From positions 1-24,450 of the IMG/VR virus record IMGVR_UViG_3300009786_000076: 24,450 bases of DNA; one strand, given 5' to 3'. The notes beneath the pieces are model-generated. The model ran no database searches, had not been told where the DNA came from, and was given only the letters and a program-made list of their open reading frames with translations. The translations under genes were made by a program, and so were the position numbers. The stretch comes from a virus. Each line of letters starts with the position of its first letter. Positions within the stretch are counted from its first letter, which is position 1. Positions 11,671 through 20,133 of this stretch are shown one piece after another.

Positions 11671-13847
11671 TGTCAAATGAGCCAAATTACGTTACCTGGA
11701 GCAATACTGCTGGGTTAAATAAAGCCCTACAACAAACTGCTGGAGCAGTAGATGAATATGCGGCAATCTCTAATTCACAGGCCAGTTCATACAATGATAG
11801 AACTTTTGTCTTAGATGGAACTAATACTTCTGTACGTTCGGAATATAATCGGGGAGACTATGATTATTACCATAGAAACGAACAGGTTCCCACAGGAGAT
11901 AAAGCTGCTATAGATATGTGCATGAATGTATATGAACGTATCGGTATTGTATATAACGTAATCAACATGATGTCGGACTTTACAGTGCAGGGCATTCGTA
12001 TCACACATCCAAACCCTAAGATTGAGAACTTTCATAAGAATTGGGCTAAAAGCATAGGATTTCAAGAAACATCTGAACGTATATCTAACATGTTATATAG
12101 AGCAGCTAACTGTCCTGTTAGGAAAAAGTATGGGAAAATAAGTATACCTATTGAAAAAGAATGGCGTAAGAACTTTGCCAAAGAAGGCATTAAGGTAAAG
12201 AAACCTAAAGTAGATAAGCGTGTAATCCCCATGTCTTATAATATTCTTAATCCTATGACAATAGAAGTTGTTGGTGGTGATTTAGCTGTATTTACGGGGA
12301 AACCTATATATGGCCTAAAGCTTACTAATAATCTAAAAAACATGATTAAGCGTATGAGCCAGATATCTTTACAAAAAGGCCATGAGCATATTAAAGATAT
12401 GATTCAGGTATTACCGGAAGAACTTAAAAAGTCTGTGGTAGAGGGTAAAAGTATGTATGTATTTCCTCTTGATGAATTTTCTATGCTTCATTATAAAAAA
12501 GATGACTGGAAACCCTGGAGTAAGCCTATGGTTTATTCTGTTCTTGATAATCTTCTATACTTAGAGAAGATGCACTTGGCTGATATCTCTGCATTAGATG
12601 GGGCTATATCTCAGATTAGATTGTGGCGTTTGGGTGATTTGGATAATAAGATTATACCTACACCAACAGCTATATCTAAGCTTCGTAACATATTGTCTAA
12701 TGTTGGTACGGGCGTATTAGACCTAGTTTGGGGTCCAGAACTAAGCTTTACAGAATCAAACACTAATGTGCATCAATTCTTAGGTGCAGACAAATACCAG
12801 CAAATTATGACAGAAATCTATGCTGGTCTAGGCGTTCCCTCTTCTTTAACTGGCAGTAGTGCCGGTGCAGGACAGGGGTTCACTAACAACTCTATTAGCA
12901 TGAAGACCCTAGTTGAAAGACTAGAATATGGTCGAGACATACTTACGTGCTTCTGGGAAAAAGAGCTTAAAGAAATACAACTAGCTATGGGATGGAGATT
13001 CCCTGCTAAGATTAGCTTTGACTATAAGGTTCTATCAGATGAATCATCAGAACGTAAGCTGCTATTAGATATGTGGGATAGAAATATCATCTCTACAGAG
13101 ACTATCCAAGAACTAGCTAAAAGAGACCCTGAGCTTGAAACTATCAGAATCAATAGAGAAAGACGTAAGATAAAATCTGATAACTTACCACAAAAAGCTG
13201 GCCCATACCATAATCCTCAGACAGAACATGATTTAAGGAAGATTATTCTTCAAAATGGTGGAGCCACTCCTTCTGAAGTAGGTCTTGAGTTAGAAGAGAA
13301 TAAAGAAGGTGAAGTTCCTAATATAGAAAAACAGGCTGAACTACAAAAAGAAGCCCAGATTCAAATAGATAAGTTTAAACCTAAATCCCCAGGTGGTGAT
13401 GGGAGACCTAAAAATGCGACTGACAAAACAAAGAGAAAAGAGAAAAAGGTCAAACCTCGTACTATGGGCAAAGATTTTCTTAATCTATTTATGTGGGCTG
13501 GGGAAGCACAAAAGTCTCTTTCTGAAATGCTGTCTCAAGGCGTTTTGCAGAAATATGAGAAGAAAACCCTAAGACAACTAACTAAGTCTCAGGCTGAACA
13601 GTTCGAGTTTTTAAAGTTTCGTATATTGTCTAACTTAGACCCTTATACAGAAGTTAAGACTCAAACAGTGTATAATATTCTAGGCGATACTAATCTATCT
13701 ATATCAGATGATATAATGTCTATCTATAGTATGCTGCTTAAACAGTTCAAAACGGTCAATAAAAGAAATCCTTCTTTAGAGGAGTTGCGGCAGATACAGT
13801 CTTCCGCGTATTCTGTAGATAAAGAAACTGATATTCCTTTTGAATAA
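11670..13847 (+). CDS. Portal protein
   Basis: A 725-aa protein, the dodecameric ring at the capsid vertex through which DNA enters and leaves. Evidence: its position right after terL, its length, and an N-terminal region (NVYERIGIVYNVINMMSDF, about residues 86-104, then QGIRI) typical of long phage portals. The segment GVPSSLTGSSAGAGQGF (about 390-406) and the following helices match the portal stem/clip region pattern. The C-terminal third (from about 560) is charged, with a KPKSPGGDGRPKN linker and helices. No membrane segments. The ribosome binding site is poor and an out-of-frame ATG lies eight bases upstream. Late-promoter-like site 2 precedes it. Assignment by order and general look, not by search. 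Confidence 0.85.
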   Translation: MSNEPNYVTWSNTAGLNKALQQTAGAVDEYAAISNSQASSYNDRTFVLDGTNTSVRSEYNRGDYDYYHRNEQVPTGDKAAIDMCMNVYERIGIVYNVINMMSDFTVQGIRITHPNPKIENFHKNWAKSIGFQETSERISNMLYRAANCPVRKKYGKISIPIEKEWRKNFAKEGIKVKKPKVDKRVIPMSYNILNPMTIEVVGGDLAVFTGKPIYGLKLTNNLKNMIKRMSQISLQKGHEHIKDMIQVLPEELKKSVVEGKSMYVFPLDEFSMLHYKKDDWKPWSKPMVYSVLDNLLYLEKMHLADISALDGAISQIRLWRLGDLDNKIIPTPTAISKLRNILSNVGTGVLDLVWGPELSFTESNTNVHQFLGADKYQQIMTEIYAGLGVPSSLTGSSAGAGQGFTNNSISMKTLVERLEYGRDILTCFWEKELKEIQLAMGWRFPAKISFDYKVLSDESSERKLLLDMWDRNIISTETIQELAKRDPELETIRINRERRKIKSDNLPQKAGPYHNPQTEHDLRKIILQNGGATPSEVGLELEENKEGEVPNIEKQAELQKEAQIQIDKFKPKSPGGDGRPKNATDKTKRKEKKVKPRTMGKDFLNLFMWAGEAQKSLSEMLSQGVLQKYEKKTLRQLTKSQAEQFEFLKFRILSNLDPYTEVKTQTVYNILGDTNLSISDDIMSIYSMLLKQFKTVNKRNPSLEELRQIQSSAYSVDKETDIPFE

Positions 13848-13892
13848 TATAACAGTTAATCAAAAATAAGACGTTTTTTTGGTTTTTATAAA

Positions 13893-13908
13893 AATATAGT
13901 GTATTAAT
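13893..13908 (+). promoter_or_regulatory. Phage late-promoter-like motif, site 3
   Basis: Reads AATATAGTGTATTAAT, the most divergent member of the family. It ends only about 16 bases before the protease-scaffold ATG (13925), so the leader RNA would be very short. Confidence 0.5.
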
Positions 13909-13924
13909 CTAGTGAAGAGAACAT

Positions 13925-15439
13925 ATGAGCATCCCAATATTCGAAGATGAGCTTAAAGATGGGTTAGCTGAAGAGATAAGAAGTAGTGCTAGTATAGCAT
14001 ACTGTACTCAAGCTAAACCTTTAAGCAAAGATTTAACTTACGATTTAAGTAAAGTAGAGCATCCAGAATTTGCCATAGCATCCAAAGACCAGTGGGATTT
14101 ATTTTGTCTAAATTCGGTACTGGTTTCTGTTGGGTGGAATCGAAACGATGACGTTTTTGATGTTGGTGAAACTTGGGCTGCACGTAATAGTCCTATAAAT
14201 AAACCATTCAATTTCATGCATAATGAAAAAGATATTATAGGACACATGACTGCAAGCGTTGTTACTGATTTTCAAGGAAATCTGGTAACTGAAGCAGATA
14301 CTGTTCCTGATAAGTATGAGATTGTGGTGGCTTCTGTCCTTTATAAAAAGTGGGCAGACGCAGAATTACAAGAACGTATGGACGGTATCATAGAGGGAAT
14401 ATCACAAGATGAGTGGTTTGTCTCTATGGAATGTCTATTTAGAAATTTTGATTACGCAATTATATCTCCAGACGGAGAACACCAAGTAGTACCTCGAAAT
14501 GAGACTTCTGCTTTCTTAACGAAACATTTAAGAATATATGGTGGTACTGGGGAATTTGAAGGAAACAGGCTTGGCAGATTACTGCGGGGCTTTACTTTTA
14601 GTGGGAAAGGTCTTGTAGATAACCCCGCTAATCCTAGAAGTATCATTTTTAACAATGTAGATTCTTTTGCTGCTAAAAGTAGCGTTTCTATAGACTCTAT
14701 ACAGAATGAAAAAACACTGGAGAAACAAAACATGACTACAGAAAATACTACTGTTGAAACACAGTTGCGAGCAGACTTAGCTAAATCAGAAGCTAAGATT
14801 GATAAACTTGCCGACAAACTTGAAGGACAAGTAGAAGCTGCACGTAAGTCTGAACAAGACAAACTAGAAAAGCAAATCGCTTCTCTTAAAGTTGATGTCG
14901 AATTTGGACAAACTGAAGTGTCTGAAGCTAATAAAACGGTTTCGGAACGAGAAGAAGCTATTGCTAAGTTGGAAAAGGAACTGAAAGACGTTTCTAAAGA
15001 ACTTACAGAAGCTAAAGACAAAATGGATGCTGCTGAAGCTGATGCTAAAGCTACTGACCGAGTTTCACAACTTGTTAGTGCTGGTGTTGACAAAGAACAA
15101 GCAGACGAAATTGTTAGTGAGTGGTCTGGTGCCTCTGACGAACAGTTTGAAAACATTCTTGCCCTTCACACTAAACTTGTCGCTAAGTTTCCTGAAGACC
15201 TGAAAAAAGGTAAAAAGGACGACAAAGATGACAAAGATAAGAAAGACAAGAAAGACAAAGACGCTAAAGCAGATAGCGAAGTTGATGAAAACGAAGATTC
15301 TGCCGAAGCTGATTTAGATGATGTAGATACAGACGAAGAAGCTGCTTTGGCTGCTGCTGAATCTGGTAAACAAGAAGAATTACGGTCGGCAACTGCAAGT
15401 TGGATTGCTGAACAATTAACTAATACAGATAAGGAGTAA
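13925..15439 (+). CDS. Prohead protease and scaffold fusion
   Basis: A 504-aa protein in two parts. Residues about 1-245 look like a head maturation protease: PFNFMHNEKDIIGHM with His99, a following strand region, and WFVSMECLF with Ser167, the pattern of the HK97-type serine protease. Residues about 270-504 are scaffold-like, with long coiled coil (RADLAKSEAKIDKLADKLEG), many Lys/Glu, and an alternating Lys/Asp tract (about 425-445) followed by an acidic stretch. A well placed GGAG precedes Met270, so a separate scaffold could be made from inside the gene, as in lambda C/Nu3. The protein would fill the prohead, guide capsid assembly and then be digested. Lies between portal and capsid genes as expected. 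Confidence 0.8.
   Translation: MSIPIFEDELKDGLAEEIRSSASIAYCTQAKPLSKDLTYDLSKVEHPEFAIASKDQWDLFCLNSVLVSVGWNRNDDVFDVGETWAARNSPINKPFNFMHNEKDIIGHMTASVVTDFQGNLVTEADTVPDKYEIVVASVLYKKWADAELQERMDGIIEGISQDEWFVSMECLFRNFDYAIISPDGEHQVVPRNETSAFLTKHLRIYGGTGEFEGNRLGRLLRGFTFSGKGLVDNPANPRSIIFNNVDSFAAKSSVSIDSIQNEKTLEKQNMTTENTTVETQLRADLAKSEAKIDKLADKLEGQVEAARKSEQDKLEKQIASLKVDVEFGQTEVSEANKTVSEREEAIAKLEKELKDVSKELTEAKDKMDAAEADAKATDRVSQLVSAGVDKEQADEIVSEWSGASDEQFENILALHTKLVAKFPEDLKKGKKDDKDDKDKKDKKDKDAKADSEVDENEDSAEADLDDVDTDEEAALAAAESGKQEELRSATASWIAEQLTNTDKE
14719..14734 (+). promoter_or_regulatory. Internal ribosome binding site for a scaffold-only product
   Basis: GGAG (14719-14722) lies nine bases before the in-frame ATG at 14732 (Met270), exactly at the junction between the protease-like and the coiled-coil parts. 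Use of this start would give a 235-aa scaffold protein (14732-15439). Confidence 0.55.
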
Positions 15440-15445
15440 TCTAAT

Positions 15446-15931
15446 ATGGCTCTTAAATCACATAGAATCCATAACGATTCTACGATTGAACACTTCATGA
15501 GTGCTACTGCCGAACGTGGGGGTATTGTTTCTTTGAGCAGCACTACTTCTTCTGGTACAGCTATGGACCAAGCAGCTAATACTGTTGCTTATGTAGCTGA
15601 ACCATCAGGCGTTGAACCTCGCGGAATCTTAATGTGTACTGTTGTTGATGAAGACTTGACAAGAGTTCATCGTAACTGGCATAAAGAAGAAGTGCAAGTT
15701 GGCGGAAAAGTAACTGTGTGGACCCAAGGTACTGTTACGACAGACCGAATTTACCCTGGACAAACACCTGCTGCTGGAGATGCAGCTTATGTTGGACACA
15801 GTGGTTTCATTGCTAATAGCGATGTTGCTAGTGATTCCGGTCCTGACGCAAGTGCCGACAGAAAAGTTGGGCGTTTTATTACAGGCAAAGACGAAGATGG
15901 TTACGCAAAAGTTCAAATCAATCTTCCATAA
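15446..15931 (+). CDS. Small capsid-associated protein, possible decoration protein
   Basis: A 161-aa protein starting MALKSHRIHNDST. AAGGAG lies nine bases before the ATG. It sits between the scaffold and the major capsid genes, the classic place for a head decoration or stabilising protein (as gpD in lambda). The composition fits a beta-rich small virion protein: many Gly, Ser, Thr and Val, with VEPRGILMCTVVDED and GKVTVWTQGTV strands, few cysteines, no membrane segment. The N-terminal 45 residues look flexible. No specific family is recognised, so the role is by position. Confidence 0.6.
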   Translation: MALKSHRIHNDSTIEHFMSATAERGGIVSLSSTTSSGTAMDQAANTVAYVAEPSGVEPRGILMCTVVDEDLTRVHRNWHKEEVQVGGKVTVWTQGTVTTDRIYPGQTPAAGDAAYVGHSGFIANSDVASDSGPDASADRKVGRFITGKDEDGYAKVQINLP

Positions 15932-15953
15932 TAATAACTGAAGGAGAAAATAA

Positions 15954-16961
15954 ATGAGTAGACGTAAACAAACGAGACCAGATGACGCTTTAATCGACTT
16001 GATTAAACGTTCTGGTTCTAGCGATACCTCTATCGCTTTTCAAGCTCAGTACGAACTTGCACGTGCCTTAGAAACCCCTCTCCGACAGGGTGTTTTGGTT
16101 GGTGACATTGTTCGAAATGTGTTTGAAGCGATGGTTTTAGAACCGGGGGCATCTGTTGAATGGCCTTTGGATTTACTAGCTCCAGGTGAAGAAGATGAGT
16201 TCATAGCTTATACCAATCCTGGTAACGGTCGTATTCCTGAGCAACAAGTTGAAGGTGACTATGTTACCATTCCGACTTACGGGATTGCTATGAGTATTGA
16301 CTGGTTGCTTCGATATGCACGTGACGCACGATGGGATATTATCTCCCGTGCTATGCAAGTGTTAGAAGCTGGTTTTGTAAAGAAAATCAATGATGATGGT
16401 TGGCATACAGTACTTAGTGCTGGTGCAGACAGAAACATCTTGGTTTATGATGCAGATGCTAGTGCTGGACAATTCACCAAGCGATTGGTTAGTTTAATGA
16501 AGGTTCTTATGCGACGTAACGGTGGTGGTAATACTGCTTCCTTGAGTCGTGGTCGATTGACCGATATCTTCTTGAGTCCTGAAGCCTTGGAAGACATCCG
16601 TAACTGGGGTCTTGACCAAGTTGATGAAATCACACGAAGAGAAATCTTTGTTGCTTCTGATGACTCTATTAGCCGAGTGTTCGGTGTAAATCTTCATGAC
16701 CTTGATGAATTTGGCGAAGGCCAAGAATATCAAGCCTTCTTCACTGACCAGTTGGGAGCTTCTTTGGAAGCATCTGATACTGAGTTGGTAGTTGGTCTGG
16801 ATATGGGAGCTAATGACTCGTTCATTATGCCTATCCGACAAGAAGTTCAGGTAACTGAAGACCCAACACTTCACAGACAGCAACGTGCTGGTGTTTATGC
16901 GACTGCCGAACTTGGTTTCGGGGTTTTAGACAATAGGCGATGTTTGCTCGGCTCGTTTTAG
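15954..16961 (+). CDS. Major capsid protein, HK97 fold
   Basis: A 335-aa protein with GAAGGAG upstream. The size, place after scaffold and small capsid protein, and the strong, GC-richer, regular codon choice support the major capsid protein. The central part (VEWPLDLLAPGEEDEFIAYT and GDYVTIPTYGIAMSIDW) is what I expect of an E-loop/spine region in HK97-fold capsids. The latter half (VYDADASAG, FTKRLVSLMK, MRRNG) is also found in the capsid-like ORF at 5206. No separate delta domain precedes it because the scaffold is encoded apart. A strong terminator follows the stop. A homing endonuclease gene is inserted directly downstream. Confidence 0.85.
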   Translation: MSRRKQTRPDDALIDLIKRSGSSDTSIAFQAQYELARALETPLRQGVLVGDIVRNVFEAMVLEPGASVEWPLDLLAPGEEDEFIAYTNPGNGRIPEQQVEGDYVTIPTYGIAMSIDWLLRYARDARWDIISRAMQVLEAGFVKKINDDGWHTVLSAGADRNILVYDADASAGQFTKRLVSLMKVLMRRNGGGNTASLSRGRLTDIFLSPEALEDIRNWGLDQVDEITRREIFVASDDSISRVFGVNLHDLDEFGEGQEYQAFFTDQLGASLEASDTELVVGLDMGANDSFIMPIRQEVQVTEDPTLHRQQRAGVYATAELGFGVLDNRRCLLGSF

Positions 16962-16962
16962 T

Positions 16963-17006
16963 AGTATAATTATACTAGGTCGCTTCTTTAAGCGGCCTAG
17001 TTTTTT
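16963..17006 (+). terminator. Rho-independent terminator after the capsid gene
   Basis: CTAGGTCGCTT (16975-16985) pairs with AAGCGGCCTAG (16990-17000) over 11 bp with one G-U pair and a CTTT loop, followed by T6 (17001-17006). A 16-bp perfect palindrome centred on AATT (16962-16977) precedes and overlaps the stem base. Together they should stop most capsid transcripts. Confidence 0.9.
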
Positions 17007-17042
17007 AGAGTTTATACCATCCAGTATAAGGAGACGTTTAAG

Positions 17043-17996
17043 ATGGGAAATTATGGAATTGTTAGTAATAATGAAAACAAGGTATATGAATGGCTACAAG
17101 AAGGATATTCTGCATATAAGATAGCTAAAATGCTGGGCTGTGCTAAAAGTAGCGTGTTGAAATATATGAGTAAGAAAGGATGGACAAGTCAGCATAAATG
17201 TAAAGTCAACTATAACAGTCTATTAAAAGACAAAAAAGACTTAGTAGTACAACTACATAAACGGAATATGTCACAGTCAGAGATATCTAAGATTGTAGGG
17301 CATTCTGCTCCTCAAATATCTACAATGCTAAAAAAGGAAGGGTTATATAGGAATTATAAATACCAAGTGGACGAGTCCTTTTTCTCAGAGATAGATACGC
17401 AAGAAAAAGCCTACGTATTAGGCTGGATGTATTCTGATGGTAACGTAACGCCAGAAGGTAAATTCCGCATCCAAATCCAAAAAGATGATGAAGAGATACT
17501 CTATAAGATACGGGCTATCTTACAATACGATGGGCCTATGTATGATATCGATATACCAAAGAACGATTGGAGCAAAAAACCCCAAACCTGCCTATGCGTC
17601 AATCGCAAATCTATGACAGAAGACCTTGTGCGACATGGTTGTTCTCCCAATAAGTCCCTAGTGATAGAGTATCCCACATGGATAGACCCCACATTAGAAT
17701 CCCACTTCTTACGTGGTATCCTAGACGGTGATGGGTCAATTAACATCAAAAAGGGTAAATACCTAAATACCTCTATCACCACAACAGACCTATTCAACAA
17801 AGAGTTACAGTCTCGCCTATCTAAAATGGGAATAGATTCCCAACTATATTACCGATATGAACATACTAACACGTGCTCCCTTATGGTTACTAAAACCTCA
17901 CATGCTAATAAGTTTCTAGAATATCTATATCAAGATTCAAGCATATGTCTTGCAAGAAAACATCAAAAATATCAAGAATTCCTCAATACAAAGTAA
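17043..17996 (+). CDS. Free-standing LAGLIDADG homing endonuclease with two HTH domains
   Basis: A 317-aa protein. Two helix-turn-helix units are at the N-terminus: YKIAKMLGCAKSSVLKYM (about 25-42) and SEISKIVGHSAPQISTML (about 79-96). Two LAGLIDADG helices follow: AYVLGWMYSDG (123-133) and FLRGILDGDG (222-231), each with the acidic residue that coordinates the metal, so one chain can make a double-strand cut. AAGGAGA lies before the ATG. It sits between the capsid terminator and the next late promoter, a neutral insertion spot. Such genes spread by cutting phages that lack them, usually close to their own location. Its stop codon overlaps late-promoter-like site 4. It shares its HTH-plus-LAGLIDADG plan with the terL intein. 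Confidence 0.92.
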   Translation: MGNYGIVSNNENKVYEWLQEGYSAYKIAKMLGCAKSSVLKYMSKKGWTSQHKCKVNYNSLLKDKKDLVVQLHKRNMSQSEISKIVGHSAPQISTMLKKEGLYRNYKYQVDESFFSEIDTQEKAYVLGWMYSDGNVTPEGKFRIQIQKDDEEILYKIRAILQYDGPMYDIDIPKNDWSKKPQTCLCVNRKSMTEDLVRHGCSPNKSLVIEYPTWIDPTLESHFLRGILDGDGSINIKKGKYLNTSITTTDLFNKELQSRLSKMGIDSQLYYRYEHTNTCSLMVTKTSHANKFLEYLYQDSSICLARKHQKYQEFLNTK

Positions 17997-18008
17997 AAAG
18001 TGTATAAT
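17994..18008 (+). promoter_or_regulatory. Phage late-promoter-like motif, site 4
   Basis: Reads TAAAAAGTGTATAAT, identical over 15 bases to site 5 at 22964. It begins on the stop codon of the homing endonuclease. The next gene starts at 18026, so the leader would be only about ten bases and includes AGGAG. Confidence 0.65.
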
Positions 18009-18025
18009 ACTATAGGAGAACTAAT

Positions 18026-18766
18026 ATGACAGAAATAGTATTAAAGGTAGACCCTGGTGCCGGTTATGTGGACGGGGATATAATAGAAGCATTTACCGAT
18101 AGGCAAATATTACACGTACACTCGGAACATTTGGGTGACACACGTAAGTTTTCTTTTAACGGTCATGGGCTAAACAATATAACTGACCTATCTAAGAAGA
18201 TAAAAGATGTGTACTTTGAGTATCGCTTCGAACGTGTAAATAAAACACAAGTCAAACGTATAAATCTAACTACTTTAGAAGAAGAAATCTTTGGTGAACC
18301 AGACATATATGTAGAACAATACATAAAATATCATACCAATAGTTTAGGTTTACGTCACCAGATATTCGGAACAAGAGATAATGAGATTTGGTATGGTGGT
18401 GGTCAGGATTTCTCAGATACCAATGTAAATGCCGTATGGAATCATATCGAGACTGACACAGTAAACGTCCGTACTGATGAAGAATTCACCATATATCCAA
18501 TAGGCGTTCAAGATTCCAAGTCTCACCTTCTAATACCTACTACTACATTTACGGACGCTGATGCAGCAGATTTGATACTACCTAAGACCAGCGGTAATGG
18601 AGACTTATTAAATAAACGTAAACACCATCTTACTTGGCAGACTATGGATGAGTTTATAGGCAATAAAACAGATATACAAAATAAAAATATATCAGTAGAT
18701 TATAGAAAGAACTCTACTAAGTTATTACCAATACTAGACTATACTTTACATAAGAAAACTAAATAA
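18026..18766 (+). CDS. Hypothetical virion-region protein (246 aa)
   Basis: A 246-aa protein starting MTEIVLKVDPGAGYVDGD. AGGAG lies close upstream. It is an ordinary soluble sequence with mixed strands and helices and no cysteine. The segment around SHLLIPTTTFTDADAADLI is a possible loop-rich region. No family is recognised. It is the first gene behind late-promoter-like site 4 and overlaps the beta-helix gene by one base (TAATG), so both are made together. Probably a capsid or neck accessory protein from its place between capsid and connector genes. Confidence 0.55.
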   Translation: MTEIVLKVDPGAGYVDGDIIEAFTDRQILHVHSEHLGDTRKFSFNGHGLNNITDLSKKIKDVYFEYRFERVNKTQVKRINLTTLEEEIFGEPDIYVEQYIKYHTNSLGLRHQIFGTRDNEIWYGGGQDFSDTNVNAVWNHIETDTVNVRTDEEFTIYPIGVQDSKSHLLIPTTTFTDADAADLILPKTSGNGDLLNKRKHHLTWQTMDEFIGNKTDIQNKNISVDYRKNSTKLLPILDYTLHKKTK

Positions 18767-19818
18767 TGGCAACAGTTACTAAATCAATAGGTACATCAAG
18801 TAGAGATTATTCTACTATAGCCCTATGGGAAGCAGACCTCGATAACGGGGCTGTATATTCTGCTAGTGACGATGCTGTAGGAGAATGTTATAACGATAGT
18901 GATTTTGCTGGGGCTACTATTAACGGTGGAAATATTATAGGATTAAGTTCTACGTTATTACAGCCTGCTTCTGGTGAAGAACACAACGGCACCGCCGGTA
19001 CTGGGGTAAGAGTTACTGGAAATATAGATTTTAGACCTAATGTGGCAGGAACGATTAGATTATTAGAGTTAGATGGAAATGTTGGTATAATAAACTTACT
19101 TAATGCGTTATTAGGTATTGTTGAGAGAAATTTAATACATAACAAAACCGGGTCTGGAGCCGGGATAGAGATAAGAGCAGGAAATAAATATATTCATAAT
19201 AATATAATTTATGGATTTGTAAATAGCGGAACTGGGTCATCTAGTGCTTATGGTATACATATTAATGCCATACCAACCTCGGCTGTAGTTATACGCAATA
19301 ATACCATACATAATATCACTAGAAACACCTCTGCAACTGCTAGTTCATATGGTATATTTTTGGTTGATGACGCTGATGTTATTATTCAAAATAATTTAAT
19401 AACACAAATAGATGGTACATCTGGTGGTAGTCACGATTCTTATTCAGATTCTTCTCCCTCATTAGCGACAGTAGACCATAACGCCGCAGGTGATACAACA
19501 GCCAGCGGAACTGGCTCAATAAATAGTATTACTCCTTCTAATCAATATGTGTCAGTAGTAGAAGGTAGTGAAGACCTACATATTAAAACCGGGTCAGACG
19601 CTATAGGTGCGGGGGCTGATTCAGGAACTACCAATGGAGTAAATATAGATATAGACGGCTCGGATAGAGATACTTTAGGAATTGTGTGGGATATCGGTGC
19701 TCACGAATTTCTTATTGGTGCCACAGAAGAATCTCTTGGTGCAGCTATAACTTTTCCGATTTTAGTCGGCAACACAAACAACACATTATATAGACAGTGG
19801 TACACACCACCCGTTTAG
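18766..19818 (+). CDS. Parallel beta-helix protein, possible head fibre
   Basis: A 350-aa protein. The N-terminal GTSSRDYSTIALWEADLD and VGECYNDSDF followed by repeated short strands with Asn ladders (NLIHNKTGS, IHNNIIYGF, IRNNTIHNITRN, IQNNLITQID, about residues 125-220) form a right-handed parallel beta-helix like pectate-lyase-fold proteins. The C-terminal IDIDGSDRDTLGIVWDIGAHEF is a closing element I associate with such secreted or surface proteins. Phage beta-helices often bind or cut polysaccharide. Its place in the head-connector block rather than with tail fibres suggests a fibre or decoration on the capsid. No catalytic residues are identified. It begins on the stop of the previous gene. 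Confidence 0.7.
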   Translation: MATVTKSIGTSSRDYSTIALWEADLDNGAVYSASDDAVGECYNDSDFAGATINGGNIIGLSSTLLQPASGEEHNGTAGTGVRVTGNIDFRPNVAGTIRLLELDGNVGIINLLNALLGIVERNLIHNKTGSGAGIEIRAGNKYIHNNIIYGFVNSGTGSSSAYGIHINAIPTSAVVIRNNTIHNITRNTSATASSYGIFLVDDADVIIQNNLITQIDGTSGGSHDSYSDSSPSLATVDHNAAGDTTASGTGSINSITPSNQYVSVVEGSEDLHIKTGSDAIGAGADSGTTNGVNIDIDGSDRDTLGIVWDIGAHEFLIGATEESLGAAITFPILVGNTNNTLYRQWYTPPV

Positions 19819-19827
19819 GAGAAATAG

Positions 19828-20133
19828 ATGCCAAACTTAAATACATATCATTCCCTGTATTCAGGGAGAAAAGAACATGTAGATAGCACTAGAGTACAAA
19901 TTAGTACAGTTAGTCAAGAACTACGCATGGGATTAACAGTGATTGCCGATAGTGGTAATGCTGGTTTAATCTACGTGGGAAACAGTGGAGTTCTTGCTGG
20001 TACAGCAGACGATAGTTGCGGTTTCCCTTTAAAAGCTGATGCAGCCATAACAATACCGATTGATGATGTATCTAAGGTATATGCCGTTGCTTCAGCCAGT
20101 GAATCTGGAACCTTATATTGGACGGCATTATAA
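19828..20133 (+). CDS. Small beta-rich structural protein (101 aa)
   Basis: A 101-aa protein starting MPNLNTYHSLYSGRKEH. TAGGAGA lies before the ATG. The sequence is strand-rich (GLTVIADSGNAGLIYVGNSG; ITIPIDDVSKVYAVASAS; GTLYWTAL), a pattern of small phage beta-sandwich proteins that sit on capsid or fibre. No cysteine motif. It is linked to the following connector gene by TAATG. Possibly a partner of the beta-helix protein or a capsid spike; function inferred from context only. Confidence 0.55.
   Translation: MPNLNTYHSLYSGRKEHVDSTRVQISTVSQELRMGLTVIADSGNAGLIYVGNSGVLAGTADDSCGFPLKADAAITIPIDDVSKVYAVASASESGTLYWTAL

Noticed and set aside
13667-13676. AGTGTATAAT inside the portal gene
   Set aside because: The A-rich left part of the late-promoter motif is missing and it encodes an ordinary part of the portal; kept only as a caution on motif specificity.
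14452-15543. Two long minus-strand frames opposite the protease-scaffold gene
   Set aside because: They are mirror images of Lys/Glu/Ala-rich coding sequence, giving Ser/Leu-rich peptides, with no promoter or ribosome binding site.
16962-16977. 16-bp palindrome with TATAAT after the capsid stop read as a sixth late promoter
   Set aside because: It lacks the AAAAWAGTG part and overlaps the terminator stem; better explained as part of the terminator region.
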